A DNA stretch of 64,000 nucleotides from Pseudomonadota bacterium. GTDB taxonomy: Bacteria > Pseudomonadota > Gammaproteobacteria > Acidiferrobacterales > UBA6901. The stretch spans positions 1-64,000 of the forward strand of contig JAJYEE010000006.1 of the NCBI GenBank assembly GCA_021790335.1, read 5' to 3'. The translations under genes and the position numbers were made by a program. The notes under the pieces are model-generated. The model was not told the DNA's origin, did not search any database, and saw nothing but the letters and a program-made list of their open reading frames with translations. Positions 55,526 through 64,000 of this stretch are shown here, in pieces; position 1 is the first letter of the stretch, and each line of letters begins with the position of its first letter.

Positions 55526-58033
55526 ATGTCAGAAACTACCATTAAGAGCTTCGCTGATCAGATCGGTGTTACGGCCGACAAGCTGCTAATGCAGCTTGTC
55601 GCAGCCGGCATTAACGGCAAGAGTGTCGATGGTAGCCTGAGTGACGAAGAGAAGATGACGCTGCTGTCGTATCTGCGCACACATCATGGCGGCGCGGAGG
55701 CAGGAACCAAGAAGATCACGCTCAAGCAGAAGTCAGTGAGCCAGATCAAGCAGAGCACGCGTCTTGGTCCTTCGCGCACCGTGCAGGTGGAGGTCCGCAA
55801 GAAGCGTACCTTCGTCAAGCGCAGCGCGATCGAGGATGCCACGGCTACCGAGGCGGAGGAAAGCCAGGAGGCTGTTGAGACCGAGGTTCCGTCGGCGCCT
55901 GCTGTGGTGGTGGCGGAGCAGCAGCAGACGCCACTCGCGCCACCCGTGCCCGCGCCCGAAGTGTCCGAGGTCGAGGCACTGGCTGCAAGTCCGGTCGAGG
56001 CAGCGGCTGTGGTTCCGGTTGCCGCGCCAGCGGCGGTCCCGCCCGCGGGCGCTCAGCCTGCCGCGCCCCCGACGAAGGAGGTCAAGAAGCCAGCGGGCCG
56101 GCCGGAGAAGTTCAAGAAGGGCGAAAAGGCCGGAGAATGGCGCGAAGGGCATGCGCGCGAGCGTTCCGAACTCCACATCGCCGATGCCAAGAAGCTTCGC
56201 CGCAAGCCAAGGCCGCTTACGAAAAAACCGATACAGACCAGCATGTCCGGTCAGCATGCTTTCGAGATGCCGACCGAGCCGATGGTGCGCGAGGTGCTTC
56301 TGCCGGAGACCATCACGGTGGCCGAGCTTGCGCAGAAGATGTCGGTAAAGGGTGTCGAGGTCATCAAGGCGCTTATGCAGCTTGGCATGATGGTGACCAT
56401 CAACCAGGTCATCGATCGCGATACCGCCACCATCGTTGTAGAAGAAATGGGCCACGTCGCAAAGACGGCGAGACCGACCGATCCGGAAGCGCTGCTGGGC
56501 GGCGCGAAGGCCGAGGGTGTGGCCGAATCGCGCCCACCGGTGGTAACCGTAATGGGACACGTGGACCATGGCAAGACATCGCTGCTTGATTACATCCGCA
56601 AGGCCAAGGTGGCAAGCGGCGAGGCGGGAGGCATCACTCAGCATATCGGCGCCTATCACGTCGAGACTCCGAAGGGGGTGGTGACCTTTCTCGATACGCC
56701 AGGGCATGAGGCGTTCACCGCGATGCGTGCACGCGGCGCCAAGGCAACGGATATCGTGATTCTTGTGGTGGCGGCCGACGACGGGGTCATGCCGCAGACC
56801 ATTGAGGCAATCCACCACGCCCGGACTGCGGGGGTGCCCATCGTTGTCGCCGTCAACAAGATCGACAAACCAGGTGCGGAGCCGGATCGGGTCAAGCAGG
56901 AACTTGTGGCGCAGCAGGTCGTGCCCGAGGAATGGGGTGGCGAAGACATTTTTGTAAGTGTTTCAGCTAAGACCGGCCAGGGCATTGATGACCTGTTCGA
57001 TGCAGTACTGCTGCAGGCCGAATTGCGTGAACTGAAGGCGGTAAGATCCGGGCTGGCGGCAGGTCTGGTGATTGAAGCGCGTCTCGACAAGGGGCGTGGT
57101 CCCGTTACGACCGTGCTGGTGCAACAGGGCACGTTACGCAAGGGAGATGTGATACTGGCTGGCCACGAGAGCGGACGCGTGCGTGCCATGACCGACGAGA
57201 ACGGGCATGCGGTCAAGGAGGCAGGCCCGTCGATACCGGTAGAGGTCCAGGGACTCTCGGGAGTGCCCAATGCCGGAGATGAAGTGGTCGTCGTGGAAAG
57301 CGAACGCAAGGCACGCGAGATCGCGCTTTACCGGCAGGGCAAATTCAAGGACGTCAAGCTCGCGCGCCAGCAGGCGGCCAAGCTTACGAATGTCTTCCAG
57401 CAGATGCAGGAGGGCGAAGCCAGGACTCTGCATCTTGTTATCAAGGCGGATGTGCAGGGCTCGGTGGAAGCGCTCACGGAAGCCCTGGAGAAACTGTCTA
57501 CGGACGAAGTGAAGGTCAACGTCATTCATGGCATGGTCGGCGGAATCAGTGAGTCCGACGTGAACCTGGCACGCGCCTCGCAAGCCGTCATCATCGGCTT
57601 CAATGTGCGCGCCGATGCCGGCGCCCGGCGCCTGATCGAGTCCGAAGGTGTCGATGTGCACTATTACAATGTGATCTACGATGCCGTGAATGACGTCAAG
57701 GCGGCACTGACCGGCATGCTCAAGCCACAGTTCAAGGAAGAGGTTGTCGGGCTTGCCGAAGTGCGAGAAGTATTCAAGGCCCCCAAGATCGGTGCCATCG
57801 CCGGTTGTTACGTTTCCGAAGGTGTTGTCCGGCGCAGTCGCCCGGTGCGCGTGCTGCGCGATAATGTCGTGATATTCCAGGGCGAGATCGACTCGTTGCG
57901 ACGGTTCAAGGACGACGTCAACGAGGTGAAATCTGGCATGGAGTGTGGTATCGGCATCAAGAACTACAACGACATTCACGTCGGCGATCAGATCGAGATA
58001 TTCGACAAGGTCGAGGTTGCGCGGTCGCTGTGA
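55526..58033 (+). CDS. infB: translation initiation factor IF-2
   Basis: An 835-residue IF-2: N-terminal IF2N motif ([20 protein letters not shown]), an Ala/Pro/Val-rich linker (about 110-200), a second IF2N ([20 protein letters not shown]), then the G domain with [17 protein letters not shown] and NKID, followed by domains II-IV. It places fMet-tRNA on the 30S subunit. ATG 55526 matches the family start. It is 14 bp after nusA in the same operon. Confidence 0.97.
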   Translation: MSETTIKSFADQIGVTADKLLMQLVAAGINGKSVDGSLSDEEKMTLLSYLRTHHGGAEAGTKKITLKQKSVSQIKQSTRLGPSRTVQVEVRKKRTFVKRSAIEDATATEAEESQEAVETEVPSAPAVVVAEQQQTPLAPPVPAPEVSEVEALAASPVEAAAVVPVAAPAAVPPAGAQPAAPPTKEVKKPAGRPEKFKKGEKAGEWREGHARERSELHIADAKKLRRKPRPLTKKPIQTSMSGQHAFEMPTEPMVREVLLPETITVAELAQKMSVKGVEVIKALMQLGMMVTINQVIDRDTATIVVEEMGHVAKTARPTDPEALLGGAKAEGVAESRPPVVTVMGHVDHGKTSLLDYIRKAKVASGEAGGITQHIGAYHVETPKGVVTFLDTPGHEAFTAMRARGAKATDIVILVVAADDGVMPQTIEAIHHARTAGVPIVVAVNKIDKPGAEPDRVKQELVAQQVVPEEWGGEDIFVSVSAKTGQGIDDLFDAVLLQAELRELKAVRSGLAAGLVIEARLDKGRGPVTTVLVQQGTLRKGDVILAGHESGRVRAMTDENGHAVKEAGPSIPVEVQGLSGVPNAGDEVVVVESERKAREIALYRQGKFKDVKLARQQAAKLTNVFQQMQEGEARTLHLVIKADVQGSVEALTEALEKLSTDEVKVNVIHGMVGGISESDVNLARASQAVIIGFNVRADAGARRLIESEGVDVHYYNVIYDAVNDVKAALTGMLKPQFKEEVVGLAEVREVFKAPKIGAIAGCYVSEGVVRRSRPVRVLRDNVVIFQGEIDSLRRFKDDVNEVKSGMECGIGIKNYNDIHVGDQIEIFDKVEVARSL

Positions 58034-58043
58034 CCGGAGGCCG

Positions 58044-58415
58044 ATGCGCAAGGAGACAGGTAGAACGCGCCGGATTGCAGAGCTGCTGCAGAGGGAACTT
58101 GCGGTTTTGATTCCGCGCGAGCTCGGCGATCCGCGTTTGTCGCAGCTGACTCTCACCGGCGTGGACGTCGCGCCCGACCTGTCCCATGCCAAGGTCTACA
58201 TTACCCAGTTGAGCGGCGTGGCGAATGCCCCGGCCACACTGGCCGTGCTGAACGGGGCAGCCGGTTTCCTGCGGCACGCCTTGCGGGGTCGCCTCGACCT
58301 GCGCATCATTCCGGAACTCCGTTTTCTGTACGATGAGTCGGTGGAGCGCGGCGCGGAAATCGCGCGCCTGCTTGAACGCGCCCGGACCGGTGACGGCGAC
58401 GGGAAGAAGCGCTGA
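58044..58415 (+). CDS. rbfA: ribosome-binding factor A
   Basis: A 123-residue KH-fold protein: RTRRIAELLQRELAVLIPRE, LTLTGVDVAPDLSHAKVYI, LRHALRGRLDLRIIPELRFL and DESVERGAEIARLLE. It matures the 16S rRNA 5' end in the 30S subunit. GGAGG precedes ATG 58044. It is 10 bp after infB. Confidence 0.96.
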   Translation: MRKETGRTRRIAELLQRELAVLIPRELGDPRLSQLTLTGVDVAPDLSHAKVYITQLSGVANAPATLAVLNGAAGFLRHALRGRLDLRIIPELRFLYDESVERGAEIARLLERARTGDGDGKKR

Positions 58416-58441
58416 AAACGTGCCGGCCGGACGATAATCGC

Positions 58442-59404
58442 ATGGATAAGGCAGGTGGCGGGGCACCGTGCCGCGCGCGGCGTAACACGCGCGATGTCAA
58501 CGGAATTCTGCTCCTGGACAAGGCTCCGGGGGTGACTTCGAACCGTGCGTTGCAGGAGGCAAGAAGCTGCCTGGAGGCGCGCAAGGCCGGCCACACCGGC
58601 AGCCTGGATCCTCTAGCCAGCGGTTTGCTGCCGCTGTGTTTCGGCGAGGCGACAAAGTTTTCCCAGTTTCTGCTCGATGCGGACAAGACCTACTGGACCG
58701 TGTTGCGACTCGGCCAGGAAACGTCGACCTACGATTCTCAGGGCACAATTCTGGACACGCGGCCGGTGACGGCCGACCGTCCGCGGATCGAGGCGGCGCT
58801 GGCGCGGTTCACCGGCGAGATCGAGCAAACCCCTCCCGCCTACTCGGCGATCAAGCAGGGCGGCCAGCCGCTATACAAGCTTGCCCGTGCCGGCGTGGCG
58901 GTCAACCCCGTGGCTCGGAGGGTGGTAATCCACCGGATCCGACTGCTCGACTGGCAAGGCGAGCGCCTGGAGCTGGAACTCACCTGCAGCAAGGGTACCT
59001 ACGTGCGTAGCTTGGCCCATGATCTCGGTCAGGCTCTGGATTGCGGCGCCCATGTCGAACAGCTGCGCCGGTTGGCGCTGGGGGAGTTCCGGGTGGAGGA
59101 GTCGGTCACCATCGGACGCCTGCGCGACCTGCCCAGTCCGGAGGAGCGTGCTACCCTGCTGCTGCCTGGCGACCGGGCGGTGGACCGGTTTCCGGCTATC
59201 AGGCTGTCGGTCAACGCGACCTACTATCTTTGCCAGGGCCAGGCGGTTTTTGCGGCCCAGGGGCATCCTCCGGGCACGGTGCGCCTGTACGAGGCCGATG
59301 GCCGGTTTTTGGGCCTCGGACAGGTCCTGGATGACGGCCGGGTTGCTCCGCGGCGGCTGATCAGCTCCCCGGAACGATCTGATAATACGAAAGAAAGCGG
59401 TTGA
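58442..59404 (+). CDS. truB: tRNA pseudouridine-55 synthase
   Basis: A 320-residue TruB: NGILLLDKAPGVTSNRALQE, the catalytic aspartate in GHTGSLDPLASGLLPLCFGE, KTYWTVLRLGQETSTYDSQG, TPPAYSAIKQGGQPLYKLAR, and GTYVRSLAHDLGQAL, plus a C-terminal PUA-like domain. It makes the T-loop pseudouridine of tRNAs. The rpsO promoter overlaps its stop codon. Confidence 0.97.
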   Translation: MDKAGGGAPCRARRNTRDVNGILLLDKAPGVTSNRALQEARSCLEARKAGHTGSLDPLASGLLPLCFGEATKFSQFLLDADKTYWTVLRLGQETSTYDSQGTILDTRPVTADRPRIEAALARFTGEIEQTPPAYSAIKQGGQPLYKLARAGVAVNPVARRVVIHRIRLLDWQGERLELELTCSKGTYVRSLAHDLGQALDCGAHVEQLRRLALGEFRVEESVTIGRLRDLPSPEERATLLLPGDRAVDRFPAIRLSVNATYYLCQGQAVFAAQGHPPGTVRLYEADGRFLGLGQVLDDGRVAPRRLISSPERSDNTKESG

Positions 59405-59429
59405 GGTGTGGTGGCGCCGCGGTTAGAAT
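59401..59429 (+). promoter_or_regulatory. sigma-70 promoter of rpsO
   Basis: TTGAGG (59401-59406, overlapping the truB stop), 17 bases, TAGAAT (59424-59429), giving a leader of about 48 bases before rpsO. Confidence 0.7.
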
Positions 59430-59483
59430 ACCGGCCCTTAACGTTCATACCGACAGAAATACGGAGTAATGAGGTACGTATCG

Positions 59484-59753
59484 ATGACCCTCAAGGCGGA
59501 ACAGAAGGCCAAGATAGTGCAGGAATACGGCGTGGGTAAAGGCGACACGGGTTCGCCGGAAGTCCAGGTTGCCCTGTTGTCAGCGCGCATTGACGATCTT
59601 TCCGGGCATTTTCAGACCCATAAACAAGATCATCACTCGCGCGTGGGATTGCTGCGGATGGTGAGCAAGCGCAGAAAATTGCTCGACTACCTCAAGGGCG
59701 CGGACGGAAATCGCTACCGGCAGCTAGTGGCCCGGCTCGGGTTGCGCAAGTAG
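59484..59753 (+). CDS. rpsO: 30S ribosomal protein S15
   Basis: An 89-residue S15: [80 protein letters not shown]. It binds 16S rRNA helices 20-22. ATG 59484 was chosen by family length; an in-frame ATG at 59469 would add five residues. pnp follows, as in E. coli. Confidence 0.97.
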   Translation: MTLKAEQKAKIVQEYGVGKGDTGSPEVQVALLSARIDDLSGHFQTHKQDHHSRVGLLRMVSKRRKLLDYLKGADGNRYRQLVARLGLRK

Positions 59754-59771
59754 GCATTTCTCTCCGGACGT

Positions 59772-59799
59772 ACGACCGGTGCTGTGCGCAACCGGTCGT
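59772..59799 (+). terminator. rpsO-pnp intergenic hairpin
   Basis: ACGACCGGT (59772-59780), loop of 10, ACCGGTCGT (59791-59799) is a perfect 9-bp stem 18 bases after the rpsO stop. There is little T-run, so partial termination or 3'-end protection is more likely than full termination. Confidence 0.55.
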
Positions 59800-59814
59800 G
59801 TCTCCAGATGCAGC

Positions 59815-59870
59815 AGCGGTTCGGCGTGCAGCGGCATGGAGGAATATTCCATCCCTGCACCGCAACCGCT
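59815..59870 (+). promoter_or_regulatory. long pnp leader hairpin (candidate RNase III/PNPase autoregulation site)
   Basis: AGCGGTT (59815-59821) pairs with AACCGCT (59864-59870), GTGCA (59826-59830) with TGCAC (59856-59860), and ATGGA (59836-59840) with TCCAT (59848-59852), making a long, interrupted stem in the pnp leader. In E. coli a comparable leader hairpin is cut by RNase III and allows PNPase to repress its own mRNA; the same is inferred here from position and shape. Confidence 0.6.
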
Positions 59871-59923
59871 TCCCCGGAGCATCGGTCATGTGCTTCTGCA
59901 CCATCTAGATTGAGGATCCAGCT

Positions 59924-62014
59924 TTGAAAATAGTGAAAAAAACGTTCCAGTACGGCGATCATGCCGTCACTATCGAAACCGGCGAGATCGCCCGACAGGC
60001 CAGCGGCGCTGTCATGGCCAGCATGGGTGATACCGTCGTGCATGTGACCGCTGTCGGCATGAAGGACAGCAAGCCGGGCCAGGACTTCTTTCCGCTGACT
60101 GTCGATTATCAGGAACGTACCTATGCGGCCGGTCGCATTCCAGGCGGATTTTTCAAGCGCGAAGGGCGCCCGTCGGAGAAGGAAATTCTCACGTCCCGCC
60201 TCATAGACCGTCCGATTCGCCCGCTGTTTCCGAAGGGTTTCACCAACGAGGTCCAGATAATCGCCACTACGATGTCGATCGATCCGGATATCGATCCAGA
60301 CGTCGTTGCCCTGATCGGGGCATCGGCAGCCCTGGCTCTGTCGGGAATGCCTTTCAAGGGGCCGGTGGGTGCGGCACGTGTCGGCTATCTCGACGGAAAG
60401 TACCTTCTGAACCCCGGCAACAAGCAGCTCGTGAATTCCCAGCTCAATCTGGTGGTAGCCGGAACCGAAGCGGCGGTGCTGATGGTCGAATCCGAAGCGA
60501 CGGGTCTGACCGAGGAAGTCATGCTGGGCGCAGTGTTGTTCGGGCACGAGCAGTTGCGTGCGGCGATCCGGGCGATTCGGCAGCTGGCAGAAGAAGCGGG
60601 GGTCAAACCGTGGAACTGGCAGCCGCCGGCCGAGAACACCGGCCTTGCCGAAAAGGTGGCAAAGCTGGCCGAGGTGGACATTGCGTCCGCCTATCAGATC
60701 CGTGAGAAGCTTGCGCGCCAGGACAAGATGAACGCAATTCGCGAACGCGTCCTGTCGGAGCTGACCAGCGCTGAGAGCACCCCCGACGAGATCGAGGCGG
60801 TCAAGAACGTCGTCAAGAAGCTCGAGAAGAAGGTGGTGCGCGGCCGCATCCTGGCGGGGGAACCACGGATCGACGGAAGAGATACGCGTACCGTGCGACC
60901 GATTTCGATACGTACGGGCGTGCTGCCCCGCACCCACGGATCGGCCCTCTTCACGCGTGGCGAGACGCAGGCGCTGGTCGTCACCACTCTTGGAACGGGA
61001 CGCGATGCCCAGATCATCGACGCGCTCGAAGGCGAACGCAAGGAGCCGTTCCTGCTGCACTACAATTTTCCGCCGTCCTGCACCGGAGAAACCGGCCGCG
61101 TCGGGAGTCCCAAGCGGCGCGAGATAGGGCATGGTCGCCTGGCGAAGCGAGCAATCGCAGCGGTGCTGCCAGATATGACCGACTTTCCCTATGTGCTGCG
61201 CGTGGTCTCCGAGATAACGGAGTCGAACGGATCAAGTTCCATGGCAACAGTTTGCGGGGCAACGTTGTCGCTGATGGATGCGGGTGTCAAGATCAAGGCT
61301 CCGGTTGCCGGTATCGCGATGGGGCTGATCAAGGAAGAGAACCGGTTTGCGGTCTTGACCGACATTCTGGGCGACGAGGATCATCTGGGCGACATGGATT
61401 TCAAGGTTGCCGGCACGGCTACAGGTGTCACCGCGCTGCAAATGGACATCAAGATCGAAGGGATCAACAGCGAAATCATGGAAGTGGCGCTGAAACAGGC
61501 GAAAGAGGCACGGCTGCACGTGCTCAAGAACATGCATGACGCAATCCCGGCGCCGCGCGCGGAGATGTCGGAATATGCGCCCAGGATCATCACCTTCAAG
61601 ATCAATCCAGAGAAGATCCGCGATGTGATTGGCAAGGGTGGTTCAACCATACGTGCCCTGTGCGAGGAAACCGGCGCGACCATCGACATCGAGGACGATG
61701 GTACCGTGAAGATCGCGTCGGTCGACAATGCTGCCGGACAGGAGGCGCGGCGACGCATTGAGCAGATCACCGCCGATGTCGAGGTTGGCAAGGTCTATCA
61801 GGGGAAGGTGGTGAAGCTGATGGATTTCGGTGCATTCGTCACCATTCTTCCCGGTCGTGACGGACTGGTGCACATTTCTCAGATCTCTCACGAGCGCGTT
61901 GAAAACGTCAGTGACAAGCTGAGCGAAGGCGAGAGCGTGCGTGTCAAGGTGCTGGAGATCGACAAGCAGGGTCGCATCCGCTTGAGCATGAAGGCGGTGG
62001 AAGAGCAGTCCTGA
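59924..62014 (+). CDS. pnp: polyribonucleotide nucleotidyltransferase (PNPase)
   Basis: A 696-residue PNPase with two RNase PH domains ([40 protein letters not shown]), [20 protein letters not shown], a KH domain ([20 protein letters not shown]) and an S1 domain ([20 protein letters not shown]). It degrades RNA from the 3' end using phosphate. The start is TTG 59924 with GAGGA seven bases before; no alternative ATG fits the family start. Confidence 0.97.
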   Translation: MKIVKKTFQYGDHAVTIETGEIARQASGAVMASMGDTVVHVTAVGMKDSKPGQDFFPLTVDYQERTYAAGRIPGGFFKREGRPSEKEILTSRLIDRPIRPLFPKGFTNEVQIIATTMSIDPDIDPDVVALIGASAALALSGMPFKGPVGAARVGYLDGKYLLNPGNKQLVNSQLNLVVAGTEAAVLMVESEATGLTEEVMLGAVLFGHEQLRAAIRAIRQLAEEAGVKPWNWQPPAENTGLAEKVAKLAEVDIASAYQIREKLARQDKMNAIRERVLSELTSAESTPDEIEAVKNVVKKLEKKVVRGRILAGEPRIDGRDTRTVRPISIRTGVLPRTHGSALFTRGETQALVVTTLGTGRDAQIIDALEGERKEPFLLHYNFPPSCTGETGRVGSPKRREIGHGRLAKRAIAAVLPDMTDFPYVLRVVSEITESNGSSSMATVCGATLSLMDAGVKIKAPVAGIAMGLIKEENRFAVLTDILGDEDHLGDMDFKVAGTATGVTALQMDIKIEGINSEIMEVALKQAKEARLHVLKNMHDAIPAPRAEMSEYAPRIITFKINPEKIRDVIGKGGSTIRALCEETGATIDIEDDGTVKIASVDNAAGQEARRRIEQITADVEVGKVYQGKVVKLMDFGAFVTILPGRDGLVHISQISHERVENVSDKLSEGESVRVKVLEIDKQGRIRLSMKAVEEQS

Positions 62015-62042
62015 GAGGAAGAATGCCGGATGGAGTGGCGGG

Positions 62043-62069
62043 AAAAGGGGGCTGACGCCCCCTTTTTTT
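62043..62069 (+). terminator. pnp operon terminator
   Basis: AAAAGGGGGC (62043-62052), loop TGAC, GCCCCCTTTT (62057-62066) then more Ts: a strong intrinsic terminator 29 bases after the pnp stop. It closes the rimP-pnp region before the convergent yheT gene. Confidence 0.93.
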
Positions 62070-62111
62070 GTTGCATGCCTGTCTGACGCTGCGTGGCCGC
62101 CCGCGCCAGGG

Positions 62112-63182
62112 TCAAGAACTGGCGGATCGGCTATTGACCATGCCCACTGCAGGCGCGGCTTGGTGGCGCGTAGCGGGGTCAAGCTGCTGCGCGAGAAAGT
62201 CCGGGATGCGATCCTCCAGCCAGAAGTGCGGCCGCCACGGCCAGCTGCCGGTGATAAATCCGACATGACCTCCCCGTACAAAGACTTCCAGAATCACCTG
62301 CGCGGAAAGTTCGCGCGCAGCCGGGATGGCAGCGCACGAAAGGAATGGGTCGTCGGCCGCGTGCACCACCAGTGTGGGAATGGCGATATGCCGCAGGTAG
62401 GGGCGCGAGCTCGAGCTGGAATAATAGTGTTCCGCGTCTCTGAAGCCATGCAGCGGAGCAGTGACCGCATCATCGAATTCCTGAAAGGTGCGCGCGGCGG
62501 CCGTGTCGGCGGCTCGGAACGGCGGCGTCATTCCGTGGAACTTGTGTCGCAAAGAACGCTTGAGGCTCGTCAGCAGATAGCGCCGGTATAGGCGCGAAAA
62601 TCCGAGATTCAGCTGCTGTGCTGAATCCCGTAGCACGAAGGGCACCGACACAGCCGCCGCCGCATACAGTGCTGCAGTGGTACCGGATTCGCCCAGCCAC
62701 TTCAACAGCACGTTGCCTCCAAGCGAGTACCCGATTGCGGCCAGTGGTGTGCAAGGGTCGCGTCCCCGCAGGGTCTTGACCAGGAATTCCAGATCACCGG
62801 TGTCGCCGGCGTGGTATCCACGTGCGAGCCGGTTGGGTTTCCCGCTGCAGCCGCGGAAGTGCATGACTACCGGACGCATGCCGCGCTGTTGCAGCGCGGC
62901 GAACATTCCGCGTGCGTAGTGCGACCTGAAGCTGCCTTCGAGTCCGTGCAGGATTATGACAATGGATTTTCCCTGGCCGATGCCCCAGTCAAGGTCGATG
63001 AAGTCACCGTCGGGAAGTTCGAGCCGCTCGCGCCGCGGATGAATTTTCGGACGCAGTCGCAACAGCGGCGCCCATAGTGTCTGGGCATGCGGCCCGCGGC
63101 ACCACCATGCGGCCTCGAATCCGCTTTGCCGGCCGGAATCGCCATCAGGATTCGCCCTGCAGCTGTTTGACGATTTCTTCAT
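62112..63182 (-). CDS. YheT-family alpha/beta hydrolase
   Basis: A 356-residue protein of the YheT/EMB8 group: [78 protein letters not shown] (in two parts), the nucleophile elbow [17 protein letters not shown], and late [11 protein letters not shown] and [10 protein letters not shown] with the acid and histidine. The substrate is unknown; relatives are esterases. ATG 63182 overlaps the acs 3' end by 38 bp, which implies co-transcription. A shorter start was not evident. Confidence 0.88.
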   Translation of the reverse strand: MKKSSNSCRANPDGDSGRQSGFEAAWWCRGPHAQTLWAPLLRLRPKIHPRRERLELPDGDFIDLDWGIGQGKSIVIILHGLEGSFRSHYARGMFAALQQRGMRPVVMHFRGCSGKPNRLARGYHAGDTGDLEFLVKTLRGRDPCTPLAAIGYSLGGNVLLKWLGESGTTAALYAAAAVSVPFVLRDSAQQLNLGFSRLYRRYLLTSLKRSLRHKFHGMTPPFRAADTAAARTFQEFDDAVTAPLHGFRDAEHYYSSSSSRPYLRHIAIPTLVVHAADDPFLSCAAIPAARELSAQVILEVFVRGGHVGFITGSWPWRPHFWLEDRIPDFLAQQLDPATRHQAAPAVGMVNSRSASS

Positions 63183-64000
63183 TTTCCAGGGTGGAAGTGT
63201 CCTGAGTGATGGGTACGCCGCGCGCTATGTCGCGCAGCAGCCGGCGCATGATCTTGCCGGAGCGCGTCTTGGGCAGGCTGTCCGCATAGCGGATGTGCTC
63301 GGGTTTGGCGATCGGACCGATCTGCTGTGCCACCCAGGCCCGCAGTTCGCTGCTCAATTCCCCGGCAGCGTCCGGCGTGGGACGTGCTCCGCGCGGTACG
63401 ACGAAGGCAAAAATCGTCTCACCCTTGGTCTCGTCCGGTTTGCCGACCACTGCGGCTTCGGCAACGCGCGGATGTGCGGCGAGTGCCGACTCGATTTCCA
63501 TGGTGCCCAGCCGGTGGCCGGAGACCTTGAGTACGTCGTCGGAGCGCCCGAGGATCCAGAAATAGCCGTCGCGGTCACGGTGTGCCGTATCGCCGGCAAT
63601 GTAGCAATGGTCGCCGAACTTTCCCCAGTAGGTATCGCGGTAGCGTTTGTCGTTACCCCATACGGCACGCAGCATCGATGGCCAGGGTTTGCGGATCACG
63701 AGTTCTCCGCCGTGGCCGGGGTCGGTGATGCTATTGCCTTCTGCATCGACGATATCAGCATCTATCCCGGGCAGAGGCAGGGTACACGATCCGGGTTTGG
63801 TGGTGATCGCCCCGGGAACCGGTGCGATCATGATGGCGCCGGTTTCCGTCTGCCACCAGGTGTCGACGATGGGGCAGCGTTCGTGGCCGATGACGCGGTG
63901 GAACCACATCCAGGCCTCCGGGTTGATCGGTTCGCCGACTGTTCCGAGCAGCCGGAGTGAAGCCAGATCATAGCGGGCCGCAAACGACTCGCCGAACTTC
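63145..64000 (-). CDS. acs: acetyl-CoA synthetase, C-terminal part (runs off the window)
   Basis: The minus-strand frame is open to base 64000 and reads [34 protein letters not shown] (in parts), [59 protein letters not shown] and [19 protein letters not shown]. These are the late motifs of acetyl-CoA synthetase, including the catalytic, acetylatable lysine in RSGK. It activates acetate with ATP and CoA. About 285 residues are present, under half of the enzyme. yheT follows in the same operon. Confidence 0.95.
   Translation of the reverse strand, partial: KFGESFAARYDLASLRLLGTVGEPINPEAWMWFHRVIGHERCPIVDTWWQTETGAIMIAPVPGAITTKPGSCTLPLPGIDADIVDAEGNSITDPGHGGELVIRKPWPSMLRAVWGNDKRYRDTYWGKFGDHCYIAGDTAHRDRDGYFWILGRSDDVLKVSGHRLGTMEIESALAAHPRVAEAAVVGKPDETKGETIFAFVVPRGARPTPDAAGELSSELRAWVAQQIGPIAKPEHIRYADSLPKTRSGKIMRRLLRDIARGVPITQDTSTLENEEIVKQLQGES

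Overview
The window looks like the chromosome of a GC-rich gammaproteobacterium. The evidence is the gene order (secG, tRNA-Leu ... tRNA-fMet, rimP, nusA, infB, rbfA, truB, rpsO, pnp; hrcA-grpE-dnaK-dnaJ; carA-carB-greA; smpB next to ratA, rnfH, bamE and fur), a tmRNA tag peptide ANDDNYALAA that differs from E. coli by one residue, and frequent GTG and TTG starts. A complete 14-subunit complex I locus with separate nuoC and nuoD, plus both HrcA/CIRCE and sigma-32 heat-shock signals, fits a deep-branching aerobic lineage better than the enterics. I cannot name the genus from sequence alone.

Bases 1-9500 are accessory DNA ending at ssrA. From the left they hold: the 5' end of a probable IS630-type transposase; a broken 3' gene fragment; a four-gene serine-recombinase module (small ORF, DUF2924, recombinase with a one-base frameshift, HTH protein); a minus-strand DUF2239/DUF1330/alpha-beta hydrolase operon with a near-leaderless promoter; a gene-poor stretch with a diverged copy of the ssrA downstream flank and terminator; an antitoxin-like HTH gene whose partner is broken; a divergent Fic protein with a repeat-rich operator; and nested insertion-sequence scars that have cut off the start of a methyltransferase gene. 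Two related ~260-bp copies of the ssrA flank (5734-5996 and 9239-9491) bracket the Fic/methyltransferase segment, as expected of integration at the tmRNA gene.

Bases 9500-37200 are core chromosome: ssrA and smpB; an NSS-family transporter; ratA, rnfH, bamE and fur; a short N-acetylglutamate-synthase-like gene, recN and nadK; the heat-shock cluster (CIRCE at hrcA, sigma-32-type promoters at grpE and dnaK); the msrPQ repair pair; dapB; carA-carB-greA preceded by a leader ORF that runs through a perfect terminator-like hairpin; rlmE-ftsH-folP-glmM; and tpiA-secG. Bases 37220-52312 are tRNA-Leu(GAG), nuoA-N and initiator tRNA-fMet. About 1.2 kb without an intact gene follows, containing the fossil C-terminus of a second serine recombinase and candidate structured leader RNAs. 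The rimP-nusA-infB-rbfA-truB-rpsO-pnp translation/RNA-decay cluster comes next. The window ends with a YheT-type hydrolase and the 3' part of acetyl-CoA synthetase, both on the minus strand.

Most core genes are ordinary. The points most worth checking are the carA leader, the ssrA integration scar with its Fic/antitoxin cargo, the three half-site array at the Fic start, alternative RNA structures upstream of rimP, and the structured leaders of dnaJ and pnp. I did not find a clearly new multi-gene system.
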